Positions 1 to 7,626 of a DNA stretch of 64,000 nucleotides are shown here, piece by piece. The position numbers and the translations under genes were made by a program. Origin of the DNA: Paracoccus limosus (GTDB taxonomy: Bacteria > Pseudomonadota > Alphaproteobacteria > Rhodobacterales > Rhodobacteraceae); NCBI RefSeq assembly GCF_009711185.1, contig NZ_WMIF01000010.1, positions 62,001 through 126,000 on the forward strand. Reading direction: 5' to 3'. Each line of letters begins with the position of its first letter. The stretch's first letter is position 1. The notes beneath the pieces were generated by a model, which made no database searches, had not been told where the DNA came from, and was given only the letters and a program-made list of their open reading frames with translations.

Positions 1-303
1 GGCCGGGCCGTAATAGGCCTGATCATAGGCGCGCGGGTCCAGCCCCAGCCGTGCCGCCAGCCGGTCGCCGGTGGCGGTGATCAGCGTCCATTCGCCGTTG
101 CTGATCGGGTAGGCGGGGCAGTTCGAGGTGATGACGTTGACATTGGCCAGCTCGGTCAGCAGCGCGCGGGCCTCGGCCTCGCTCAGCCCCGAGACATCCG
201 GCATCTGCACGGCGATCCCGCCATCGGCCCGGGCCATCTGCACCGCCCCCGGCAGCGCGGCATTGCAACCCAGGATCAGTGCGGCCGCCAGCATGACTTT
301 CAT
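1..303 (-). CDS. Small exported protein, 3' end beyond the window
   Basis: An open reading frame on the minus strand starts at ATG 303-301 and runs off the left edge, giving 101 residues. The N-terminus (MKVMLAAALILGC) is a short signal peptide. The LILGC stretch could be a lipobox with Cys13 as the lipidated residue, though signal peptidase I cleavage after the next alanines is also possible. The rest is soluble with no family I recognise. It is divergent from leuB across about 145 bases. Function unknown; the reading frame and export signal are well supported by composition. Confidence 0.6.
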   Translation of the reverse strand, partial: MKVMLAAALILGCNAALPGAVQMARADGGIAVQMPDVSGLSEAEARALLTELANVNVITSNCPAYPISNGEWTLITATGDRLAARLGLDPRAYDQAYYGPA

Positions 304-381
304 GGCATCGCCCTTTCCGTTCGTTTCCGCGCCCTATCCCGCCCCAGCCGGGGCCGGGCCGCAAGCCAATTTGCCGTGAAC

Positions 382-410
382 TTGACGGCACCGGGCTGCG
401 GGTCTAGGCG
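382..410 (+). promoter_or_regulatory. Candidate sigma-70 promoter for leuB
   Basis: TTGACG at 382-387 and TAGGCG at 405-410 are separated by 17 bases and lie about 40 bases before the leuB start. The -35 box is good and the -10 box is weak. Prediction only. Confidence 0.4.
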
Positions 411-448
411 ATTGCCCGAACCGCGAGACGCACGAGGAGATGCCTGCG

Positions 449-1570
449 ATGACCACCCATTCCCTGCTGATCCTGCCCGGCGACGGCATCGGCCCCGAAG
501 TCATGGCCGAGGTGCGCAAGGTCATCGGCTGGTTCGAAGCGAACAAGGGCCTGTCCTTCGACGTGTCCGAGGATCTGGTCGGCGGCGCCGCCTACGACAA
601 ATACGGCAAGCCTTTGGCCGACGAGACCATGGCCAAGGCGCAAGAAGTCGACGCGGTGCTGCTGGGCGCCGTGGGCGGCCCGGCCTATGACAATCTGGAC
701 TTCAGCCTGAAACCCGAGCGCGGTCTGCTGCGCCTGCGCAAGGAAATGGACCTGTTTGCCAACCTGCGCCCGGCGCAGTGCTTTGACGCGCTGGCCGATT
801 TCAGCTCGCTGAAACGCGACGTGGTGGCCGGTCTGGACATTCTGATCGTGCGCGAGCTGACCTCGGGCATCTATTTCGGCGAGCCGCGCGGCATCCATGC
901 CGATGACAACAACCCCGAGAACGAGGGTGGCCGCGTCGGCATCAACACCCAGCGCTATACCTCGGGCGAGATCCGTCGCGTTGCCCGCGCCGCCTTCGAG
1001 CTGGCCCGCAAGCGCGGCAACCGGGTTTGCTCGATGGAAAAGGCCAACGTCATGGAATCGGGCATCCTGTGGCGCGAAGAGGTGCAATGGGTCCACGACA
1101 ACGAATACCCGGATGTCGAGCTGTCGCACATGTATGCCGATAACGGCGCCATGCAGCTGGTGCGCCGTCCCAACCAGTTCGACGTGATCGTGACCGACAA
1201 CCTGTTCGGCGATATCCTGTCGGATGCGGCGGCGATGCTGACCGGCAGCCTTGGCATGCTGCCCTCGGCCAGCCTTGGCGCGCCGATGGCCAATGGCAAG
1301 CCCAAGGCGATGTATGAACCCGTGCACGGTTCGGCCCCCGATATCGCCGGTCAGGGCAAGGCCAACCCGATCGCCTGTATCCTCAGCTTTGCTATGTGCC
1401 TGCGCTATTCGCTGAATCTGGGCGATGACGCCGATCTGCTGGAGCGCGCGGTCGAAAAGGTGCTGGCCGATGGCGTGCGCACCGCCGATCTGATGGGCGC
1501 CGAGGGCGGCACCCCGGTTTCGACCTCGGAAATGGGCGACAAGATCGTGGCGGCGCTGTCGGCGCTGTAA
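449..1570 (+). CDS. leuB: 3-isopropylmalate dehydrogenase
   Basis: LeuB oxidises and decarboxylates 3-isopropylmalate with NAD+ in leucine biosynthesis, in the cytoplasm. The protein has 373 residues, normal for the family. Visible family features are the N-terminal [10 protein letters not shown], the substrate-binding run [36 protein letters not shown], the metal-binding [13 protein letters not shown] region and the NAD-binding [13 protein letters not shown] chose ATG 449 because GAGGAG (434-439) sits nine bases before it; ATG 440 touches that ribosome-binding site and is too close. No other leu gene is in the window. A strong terminator follows. Confidence 0.96.
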   Translation: MTTHSLLILPGDGIGPEVMAEVRKVIGWFEANKGLSFDVSEDLVGGAAYDKYGKPLADETMAKAQEVDAVLLGAVGGPAYDNLDFSLKPERGLLRLRKEMDLFANLRPAQCFDALADFSSLKRDVVAGLDILIVRELTSGIYFGEPRGIHADDNNPENEGGRVGINTQRYTSGEIRRVARAAFELARKRGNRVCSMEKANVMESGILWREEVQWVHDNEYPDVELSHMYADNGAMQLVRRPNQFDVIVTDNLFGDILSDAAAMLTGSLGMLPSASLGAPMANGKPKAMYEPVHGSAPDIAGQGKANPIACILSFAMCLRYSLNLGDDADLLERAVEKVLADGVRTADLMGAEGGTPVSTSEMGDKIVAALSAL

Positions 1571-1594
1571 TCGCACCGGACCCTGCCTGAATTG

Positions 1595-1629
1595 CCGCGT
1601 CCCCCGGTCGGGGGGCGCGGTTTTCTTTT
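1595..1629 (+). terminator. Rho-independent terminator of leuB
   Basis: CCGCG-T-CCCCC (1595-1605) pairs with GGGGG-G-CGCGG (1610-1620) around a GGTC loop. TTTTCTTTT follows at 1621-1629. Confidence 0.85.
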
Positions 1630-1651
1630 GCGCTTTTCCCGGAACAGCCCC

Positions 1652-1682
1652 TTGACCTTCCCATGATGGGAACCCCCATATC
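1652..1682 (+). promoter_or_regulatory. CueR-type copper promoter and operator of copA
   Basis: TTGACC (1652-1657) and CATATC (1677-1682) are 19 bases apart, the over-long spacer that MerR-family activators need. Inside the spacer is a perfect 7-1-7 palindrome, TTCCCAT-G-ATGGGAA (1658-1672), of the CueR/HmrR operator type. It is 40 bases upstream of copA, whose own operon encodes a CueR-like regulator. The pairing of regulator and site is inference. Confidence 0.85.
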
Positions 1683-1721
1683 GCGTGCTGACCCGCAATC
1701 CGGCATCAAGGAAGCCTTCCC

Positions 1722-4199
1722 ATGACCAATGCCCGCGCCATCGGCCCCGCCGCCTCTGACCCCGCCATCACGCTGCCGGTTCTGGGGATGAGTTGCGCCT
1801 CGTGCGTGGGCCGGGTCGAACGTGCGCTGAAGGCTGTGCCGGGCGTCGAGGCAGCTGCGGTCAATCTGGCCACCGAAAGCGCCACCGTGCAGGGGCAGGG
1901 GGTCGCGCCGGCAGCCCTGGTCGCGGCCATCCGCAAGGCCGGCTACGAGGTGCCGCAGGCCGATTATGAACTGGCCATCGAGGGCATGAGCTGCGCGTCG
2001 TGCGTGGGCCGGGTCGAGCGCGCGTTGAAGGCGGTGCCGGGCGTCGAAAGTGCCGCCGTCAACCTTGCGACCGAGCGCGCCCGGGTGCAGGGCACCGCCG
2101 CCATGCCCGCGCTGATCGCGGCCATCGCCAAGGCGGGCTACAGCGCGCAGCCGGTGGCGGATGCCGCCGCCCCCGCAGATCGCGACGACCGCCACGCCGC
2201 CCAGCAACAGGCGCTGCGCCGCGATTTCCTGCTGGCGCTGGTGTTGGCACTGCCGGTCTTTCTGCTGGAAATGGGCGGCCACATGTTTCCCGCGCTGCAC
2301 ATGCTGATCCATGACACCATCGGTATGCAGGCCAGCTGGGTGCTGCAATTCGTGCTGACGACGCTGGTGCTTGTCGGGCCGGGCCGGCGCTTCCTGACCG
2401 GCGGCCTGCCGGCGCTGCTGCGCGGTGCGCCCGACATGAACGCGCTGGTCGCCGTGGGTTCGCTGGCCGCCTATGGCTATTCGGTGATCGCCACCTTTGC
2501 GCCCGGCCTGCTGCCTGCGGGCACGGTGCATGTCTATTACGAGGCCGCCGCCGTCATCGTCACGCTGATCCTATTGGGGCGCCTGCTCGAGGCGCGGGCG
2601 CGCGGGCGCACCTCCGAGGCGATCAGCCGGCTGGTGCGGCTGCAACCGCAGCAGGCACGGGTCCGGCGCGGTGGCGCGGTGGTCGAGCTGCCGGTGGCGG
2701 CGGTCGCGCTGGGTGATGTCCTTGAGGTGCGCCCGGGCGAACGCATCCCTGTCGATGGCGAACTGGTCGAGGGCGAAAGCTATGTCGACGAATCCATGGT
2801 CACTGGCGAGCCGGTCCCGGTCGCCAAGACTGCCGGCGCGGCGGTGGTCGGCGGCACGGTGAACCAGACCGGCGCCTTTGCCTTTCGCGCCACGGCGGTC
2901 GGCGGCGACACCATGCTGTCGCAGATCATCCGGCTGGTCGAACAGGCCCAGGGTGGCAAGCTGCCGATCCAGGCGCTGGTCGACCGGGTGACGATGTGGT
3001 TCGTGCCGGCGGTGATGGTGGCGGCGGCGCTGACCTTTCTGGTCTGGCTGGCCTTCGGCCCCAGCCCGGCCCTGGGCTTTGCGCTGGTCAATGCGGTGGC
3101 GGTGCTGATCATCGCCTGCCCCTGTGCCATGGGGCTGGCCACGCCGACCTCGATCATGGTCGGCACCGGGCGCGGTGCCGAGATGGGGGTGCTGTTTCGC
3201 AAGGGCGAGGCGCTGCAGCAGCTCAAGGATGCCCGCGTGGTGGCGCTGGACAAGACCGGCACGCTGACGCTGGGCAAGCCGGTACTGACCGATCTGGAAC
3301 TGGCGTCCGGCTTTGACCGCGCCACGGCTCTGGCCCGCATCGCGGCAGTCGAGGCGCAATCCGAACATCCCATCGCCCGCGCCATCACCGATGCCGCGAC
3401 CGCCGAGGGGCTGACGCTGCCGCCGGTCTCGCGCTTTGCCTCGGTCACCGGCTATGGCGTGCATGCCGAGGTGGAGGGCGAGGCCATCGCCATCGGCGCC
3501 GACCGCTACATGGCGCAGCTGGGGCTGGATGTGGCGCCCTTTGCCGAGACCGCAGCCCGGCTGGGCACCGAGGGCAAGTCGCCGCTTTATGCCGCCATCG
3601 GGGACCGGCTGGCGGCAGTGATCGCGGTCGCGGACCCGGTGAAGCCCTCGGCCGCGGCCACCATTCGCGCGCTGCATGGCATGGGGCTGAAGGTCGCGAT
3701 GATCACCGGCGACAATGCCCGAACCGCGCAGGCCATCGCCGGCCAGTTGGGGATCGACGATGTGGTGGCCGAGGTCCTGCCCGAGGGCAAGGTCGCCGCC
3801 GTCCAGCGCCTGCGGGCCGCGCATGGCGCGCTGGCCTTTGTCGGCGACGGCATCAACGACGCCCCGGCGCTGGCCGAGGCGGATGTGGGCATCGCCATCG
3901 GCAGCGGCACCGATGTCGCCATCGAGGCGGCAGATGTGGTGCTGATCTCGGGCAGTCTGACGGGGGTGGCCAATGCCATCGCGCTGTCGCGGGCGACCAT
4001 GGCGAACATCGGGCAGAACCTTTTCTGGGCCTTTGCCTATAACGTGGCGCTGATTCCGGTGGCGGCGGGGGTGCTCTATCCCGGCTTTGGCATCCTGCTG
4101 TCGCCGGTCTTTGCCGCCGGGGCGATGGCGCTGTCGAGCGTGTTCGTGCTGGGCAATGCGCTGCGCCTGCGCCGGTTCCGGGCAGAGGTTGCGGCATGA
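1722..4199 (+). CDS. copA: Copper-exporting P1B-type ATPase CopA
   Basis: CopA pumps Cu(I) out of the cytoplasm at the cost of ATP and sits in the inner membrane. The 825-residue protein has two N-terminal heavy-metal-associated domains with CASC motifs (Cys25/Cys28 and Cys91/Cys94), then eight predicted membrane segments. The intramembrane copper site CPC is Cys466-Pro467-Cys468, the phosphorylation site DKTGT starts at Asp510, and MITGDN and [10 protein letters not shown] mark the ATP-binding and hinge regions. AAGGAAG before ATG 1722 is the ribosome-binding site. The stop codon overlaps the cueR start (ATGA), so the two are translationally coupled. The two metal-binding domains are nearly identical in their first half. 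Confidence 0.95.
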   Translation: MTNARAIGPAASDPAITLPVLGMSCASCVGRVERALKAVPGVEAAAVNLATESATVQGQGVAPAALVAAIRKAGYEVPQADYELAIEGMSCASCVGRVERALKAVPGVESAAVNLATERARVQGTAAMPALIAAIAKAGYSAQPVADAAAPADRDDRHAAQQQALRRDFLLALVLALPVFLLEMGGHMFPALHMLIHDTIGMQASWVLQFVLTTLVLVGPGRRFLTGGLPALLRGAPDMNALVAVGSLAAYGYSVIATFAPGLLPAGTVHVYYEAAAVIVTLILLGRLLEARARGRTSEAISRLVRLQPQQARVRRGGAVVELPVAAVALGDVLEVRPGERIPVDGELVEGESYVDESMVTGEPVPVAKTAGAAVVGGTVNQTGAFAFRATAVGGDTMLSQIIRLVEQAQGGKLPIQALVDRVTMWFVPAVMVAAALTFLVWLAFGPSPALGFALVNAVAVLIIACPCAMGLATPTSIMVGTGRGAEMGVLFRKGEALQQLKDARVVALDKTGTLTLGKPVLTDLELASGFDRATALARIAAVEAQSEHPIARAITDAATAEGLTLPPVSRFASVTGYGVHAEVEGEAIAIGADRYMAQLGLDVAPFAETAARLGTEGKSPLYAAIGDRLAAVIAVADPVKPSAAATIRALHGMGLKVAMITGDNARTAQAIAGQLGIDDVVAEVLPEGKVAAVQRLRAAHGALAFVGDGINDAPALAEADVGIAIGSGTDVAIEAADVVLISGSLTGVANAIALSRATMANIGQNLFWAFAYNVALIPVAAGVLYPGFGILLSPVFAAGAMALSSVFVLGNALRLRRFRAEVAA

Positions 4200-4585
4200 A
4201 CATCGGCGATGCGGCGCGGGCCTCGGGCGTTTCGGCCAAGATGATCCGCTATTACGAATCCGTCGGGCTGATTGCGCCCGCCGCGCGGCGCGCCTCGGGC
4301 TATCGCGATTATTCCGAGGCCGATCTGCATGTGCTGCGCTTTGTCCGCCGCGCCCGCGATCTGGGCTTTGCGCTGGCCGAGATCCACGAGCTGCTGGCGC
4401 TGTGGCGCGACCGCGAACGTCACAGCGCCGAGGTGCGCCGCATTGCCGAGGCCCATGTCGAGGCGCTGCAGCAAAAGATCCGCGACATGCAGGAGATGGC
4501 CGACACCCTGCAGGAGCTGGTGCATTGCTGTCAGGGCGATGACCGCCCCGACTGCCCGATCCTAGACCGGCTGGCGCGGCCCTGA
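4196..4585 (+). CDS. cueR: MerR-family copper-responsive regulator CueR/HmrR
   Basis: This 129-residue activator has the MerR winged helix at the N-terminus ([11 protein letters not shown]), a coiled dimer helix, and a C-terminal metal loop with Cys112 and Cys120. Those are the two Cu(I) ligand positions of E. coli CueR. Residue 77 is Ser, the mark of sensors for monovalent ions; divalent-metal sensors have Cys there. It overlaps copA by four bases and most likely acts on the palindromic promoter at 1652-1682, so the operon is autoregulated. It converges with the Zn/Cd ATPase gene, leaving only six bases between them. Confidence 0.93.
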   Translation: MNIGDAARASGVSAKMIRYYESVGLIAPAARRASGYRDYSEADLHVLRFVRRARDLGFALAEIHELLALWRDRERHSAEVRRIAEAHVEALQQKIRDMQEMADTLQELVHCCQGDDRPDCPILDRLARP

Positions 4586-4591
4586 CGCCTG

Positions 4592-6835
4592 CTAGCGCGC
4601 GCCCTCGCGCATCGGGTCAAAGCCCAGAAGCCGCAGCGCGTTCAGCGTCACCAACACGGTCGCGCCGGTATCGGCCAGAATGGCGATCCAGAGCCCGGTG
4701 ATCCCAAGGATCGAGGTCACCAGAAACACCGCCTTCAGCCCCAGAGCCAGCCCGATGTTCTGGCGGATATTGCCCATGGTGGCGCGCGCCAGCCGGATCA
4801 GCGCCGGCACATCGGTCACCTTGTCGCGCAGGATGGCGGCATCGGCGGTCTCCAGAGCCACGTCGCTGCCCGAGCCCATGGCCACGCCCACGCCCGCCTG
4901 TTTCAGCGCCGGGGCGTCGTTGATGCCGTCGCCGATCATCATCACGCCGCCGTCCTTGCTTATGGCGCGGATGGCGCCCAGCTTGTCCTCGGGCATCATC
5001 TCGGCCTGAAAGGACATGCCCAGACCTTCGGCGATGGCTGCGGCGGTGCGGGAATTGTCGCCGGTCAGCATGGTGGCCCCGACGCCCATCGCGGCCAGCT
5101 GGCGCATCGCCTCGGCGGCCTCGGTGCGCGGCTCGTCACGCAGCGCCATCAGGCCCAGCGGCTGGTCCTGACGGAAGACGGCGACGACGGTCTTGCCCTC
5201 GGCCTCAAGTGCGGTGGCGCGGGCGGTGGCCTCGGGGGCGATGCCGGAAAGCTCGGCCGCGTGGCGGGGCGAGGCGACCCAGGCAAGGCTGTCGCCGACC
5301 ATGGCCTGCGCGCCGCGACCGGGCAGAGCACGGGCTTCGCGCGCGGGCAGGGCGGCGATTCCAGCCTCGTCGAGCCGCTTCAGGATGGCCTGCGCCAGCG
5401 GGTGGCTGGAGCCGGTCTCAACCGCACCGGCCACGGCCAGCAGCTCGGCCTCGGTGATGCCGGGGGCGGTCAGCACATCGGTCACGCGGGGGCGGCCATG
5501 GGTCAGGGTGCCGGTCTTGTCAAAGGCGATATGGCGCACGGCGGCGGTGGCCTCGATCACCGCGCCACCCTTCATCAAGAGACCGCGCCGCGCGCCCGAG
5601 GACAGCGCCGAGGCGATCGAGGCCGGGACCGAGATCACCAGCGCGCAGGGGCAGCCGATCAGCAGCAGCGCCAGCCCGCGATAGATCCACGTGTCCCAGT
5701 CACCACCCAGAGCCAGCGGCGGCACCAGCACCACCAGCGCCGCCAGCGCCACGATGGCGGGCATATACCAGCGGCTGAAACGGTCGATGAAACGCTCGGT
5801 CGGGGCGCGGGCCTCTTCGGCCTCTTCGACAAGGCGGATGATGCGCGAGATGGTGTTGTCGGCGGCGGTCTTGTCGACACGGATGCGCAGCGCCGCCTCG
5901 GCATTGATGGCGCCGGCAAAGACCTGCTCGCCGGGGCCGCGCGTCACCGGGATGCTTTCGCCGGTGACCGGGCTTTCGTCGATGCCCGAGGTGCCCTCGA
6001 TGATCTCGCCATCGGCGGGGATGCGGTCGCCGGGACGCACCAGCACGATCTGGCCAAGCGCCAGACTGTCAGCGGGAACTTCGCGCGTGTTGCCGGCGTC
6101 CTCGACCCATGCGGTCTTGGGCACCAGCGCCGACAGGGCGCGGATGCTGGCGCGGGCCTTGTTGGCGGCGACGCCCTCCAGCACCTCGCCCACGGCGAAC
6201 AGGAACACGACCAGCGCCGCCTCTTCGGCCGCGCCAATGGCCACCGCGCCAAGCGCGGCGATGGTCATCAGCCCCTCGATGGTAAACGGCTGGCCCATGC
6301 GCAGCGCCGCCCACGCCCGTCGCGCGACCGGCGCCAGCCCGATCAGGCAGGCGGCCAGAAAGGCCCAGTAACCAAAGCGGGCCGAGGTCAGAAGCTCGAA
6401 TGCCCAGGCCAGCACCAGCAGGGTGCCGGTCACGATCACCAGCCGGCCCTTGGCGGTGCGATACCACGGCAGGCCACGCTCGGCCGGGTCGTCGTGCACA
6501 TGGCCGCTGGCGGCGTGGTCGTGATCGCCGTGGTCGTGGTCATGCTCATGGTCATGGCCGGCATGGTCGTGCGCGGCCTGCGTCTCGGCCGGGGCGGCGG
6601 CCCCCGCCTGCGGCGCGGCAATGCCATAGCCCAGATCGCGCACCGCGCCCTCGATCCGGGCGGGGTCGGTGGTGCCGGGGGTCAGCTGCAACGACAGCCG
6701 CTCGCTCATCAACGCCACGCGCACATCGCTGACGCCGGGCATCCGCTCGACGGCGCGCGTGACCTTGGTGGTGCAAGACGCGCAATCCATGCCGGTGACG
6801 CGCCATTCGTGACGTTCGGTTGCCTTGTCGGCCAT
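4592..6835 (-). CDS. zntA: Zn/Cd/Pb-translocating P1B-type ATPase with His-rich linker
   Basis: This 747-residue inner-membrane pump exports divalent soft metals (Zn, Cd or Pb). One heavy-metal-associated domain carries GMDCASC (Cys18/Cys21). It is followed by a His/Asp-rich linker (residues 89-116, 11 His) that can bind zinc. The membrane metal site CPC is residues 395-397 and DKTGT begins at Asp439. The start at 6835 is chosen because AGGAG lies nine bases upstream on the minus strand; an upstream in-frame ATG (6889) would run through the operator. It is divergent from its MerR-type regulator. The exact metal cannot be told from sequence alone. Confidence 0.93.
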   Translation of the reverse strand: MADKATERHEWRVTGMDCASCTTKVTRAVERMPGVSDVRVALMSERLSLQLTPGTTDPARIEGAVRDLGYGIAAPQAGAAAPAETQAAHDHAGHDHEHDHDHGDHDHAASGHVHDDPAERGLPWYRTAKGRLVIVTGTLLVLAWAFELLTSARFGYWAFLAACLIGLAPVARRAWAALRMGQPFTIEGLMTIAALGAVAIGAAEEAALVVFLFAVGEVLEGVAANKARASIRALSALVPKTAWVEDAGNTREVPADSLALGQIVLVRPGDRIPADGEIIEGTSGIDESPVTGESIPVTRGPGEQVFAGAINAEAALRIRVDKTAADNTISRIIRLVEEAEEARAPTERFIDRFSRWYMPAIVALAALVVLVPPLALGGDWDTWIYRGLALLLIGCPCALVISVPASIASALSSGARRGLLMKGGAVIEATAAVRHIAFDKTGTLTHGRPRVTDVLTAPGITEAELLAVAGAVETGSSHPLAQAILKRLDEAGIAALPAREARALPGRGAQAMVGDSLAWVASPRHAAELSGIAPEATARATALEAEGKTVVAVFRQDQPLGLMALRDEPRTEAAEAMRQLAAMGVGATMLTGDNSRTAAAIAEGLGMSFQAEMMPEDKLGAIRAISKDGGVMMIGDGINDAPALKQAGVGVAMGSGSDVALETADAAILRDKVTDVPALIRLARATMGNIRQNIGLALGLKAVFLVTSILGITGLWIAILADTGATVLVTLNALRLLGFDPMREGAR

Positions 6836-6870
6836 CGGGATTCTCCTGCCCTTGTTCCGGTCGCAGGCCA

Positions 6871-6901
6871 TACCTAATTCCTCTAGCAACTAGAGCTTCA
6901 A
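6871..6901 (-). promoter_or_regulatory. MerR-type (ZntR/CadR/PbrR) operator-promoter of the Zn/Cd ATPase
   Basis: Read on the minus strand, TTGAAG (6901-6896) and TAGGTA (6876-6871) are 19 bases apart. The spacer begins with a perfect 6-3-6 palindrome, CTCTAG-TTG-CTAGAG (6895-6881). This layout matches divalent-metal MerR regulators. The site lies between the divergent ATPase and regulator genes, ten bases before the regulator ATG, so the regulator probably also represses itself. A weak plus-strand pair, TTGTTC 6852-6857 and TAATTC 6875-6880, could serve the regulator gene. Confidence 0.82.
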
Positions 6902-6911
6902 GAGGTATTTC

Positions 6912-7355
6912 ATGGAAATCTCGATCGGGCGGCTCAGCGCGGAAACCGGGGTCAAGGTGCCGACGATCCGCTATTACGAACAGATCGGCCTGATGGCGAA
7001 ACCGCCGCGCAGCGAGGGCAACCAGCGCAAATATGACCGCGCGGCGCGCGAGCGGCTGCGGTTCATCCGCCACGCGCGCGATCTGGGCTTTCCGCTGGAG
7101 GCGGTGCGCGAACTGCTCAGCATGTCGGGCGCGCCCGGCGATCCCTGCGCCGCCGCCGATGACATCGCCCGCCGCCAGCTGGCCGAGGTCGAGCTGCGAA
7201 TCGCCCGGCTGACGGCGCTGCGCGAGGAGCTGCAGCGCATGCTGGGGCAATGCGCGCATGGCACCATCTCGGATTGCCGGGTGATCGAGGTGCTGGGCAA
7301 CCATGACCTGTGCCAGCACACCCATCAGGCCGACCATCGCCATGATGCGGCCTAG
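6912..7355 (+). CDS. MerR-family divalent-metal regulator (ZntR/CadR-like)
   Basis: A 147-residue MerR protein: N-terminal winged helix (IRYYEQIGL), dimerisation helix, and a metal site. Cys79 is present, which in this family separates divalent-metal sensors from copper sensors. Cys114 and Cys122 lie in the C-terminal loop, followed by a His-rich tail (CQHTHQADHRH). Divergent transcription from the Zn/Cd/Pb ATPase and the operator between them make it the regulator of that pump. Whether it senses Zn, Cd or Pb is open; the eight-residue Cys spacing is not an exact match to E. coli ZntR. Confidence 0.88.
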   Translation: MEISIGRLSAETGVKVPTIRYYEQIGLMAKPPRSEGNQRKYDRAARERLRFIRHARDLGFPLEAVRELLSMSGAPGDPCAAADDIARRQLAEVELRIARLTALREELQRMLGQCAHGTISDCRVIEVLGNHDLCQHTHQADHRHDAA

Positions 7356-7386
7356 CCGGAGCGCTTAAGGGGACACAAAACGGAAA

Positions 7387-7409
7387 GCCCCGCCCTTGCG
7401 GGGCGGGGC
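7387..7409 (+). terminator. GC-rich hairpin after the MerR gene
   Basis: A perfect nine-base-pair stem, GCCCCGCCC (7387-7395) with GGGCGGGGC (7401-7409), around loop TTGCG. There is no run of T after it, so it may slow or protect the transcript rather than end it efficiently. Confidence 0.5.
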
Positions 7410-7414
7410 CTGCC

Positions 7415-7487
7415 GATCCGACGGTCTGTAGAGGCGGATCTGGCCGCAGTCAGGCTGCGGACGGGGTGGAAACCCCGCAACCGGCCA
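7415..7487 (+). ncRNA. Candidate structured RNA in the gap before the ABC exporter
   Basis: Three helices can form one after another. They are GATCCG/CGGATC (7415-7420 with 7435-7440), CCGCAG/CTGCGG (7444-7449 with 7455-7460) and CGGGGT/ACCCCG (7462-7467 with 7472-7477). The last is closed by a GGAA tetraloop of the GNRA class. TGGCC at 7441 and GGCCA at 7483 could close the last two into a three-way junction, although this competes for two bases of the middle helix. No riboswitch or known small RNA family is recognised. The ABC transporter start is 140 bases downstream. Transcription is unproven. Confidence 0.35.
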
Positions 7488-7626
7488 AAGGTTCCCGCGT
7501 TCATGCGGATTGCCGCAAATTAGTTTTCACCCGCCGCGACCCTGCGTCGGCGACATGCCCAGCCGCCTTGCGCCTGCCCGTGAACCGCGTCAGGATCGGG
7601 GGCCCATCACATCACCGAGGATTGCC

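Noticed and set aside
404..1576. Minus-strand frame opposite leuB
   Set aside because: Codon-bias shadow of a clear LeuB; low-complexity product.
7415..7487. Signal recognition particle RNA, tmRNA or a known riboswitch
   Set aside because: The core motifs of these RNAs (for example the GGAA-type SRP asymmetric loop sequence, TPP or cobalamin boxes) are not present; only generic helices are seen.
7510..7626. Longer N-terminus for the ABC exporter from TTG 7510
   Set aside because: The extra 39 residues cover the end of the structured gap, are not membrane-like, and ATG 7627 has a better ribosome-binding site.
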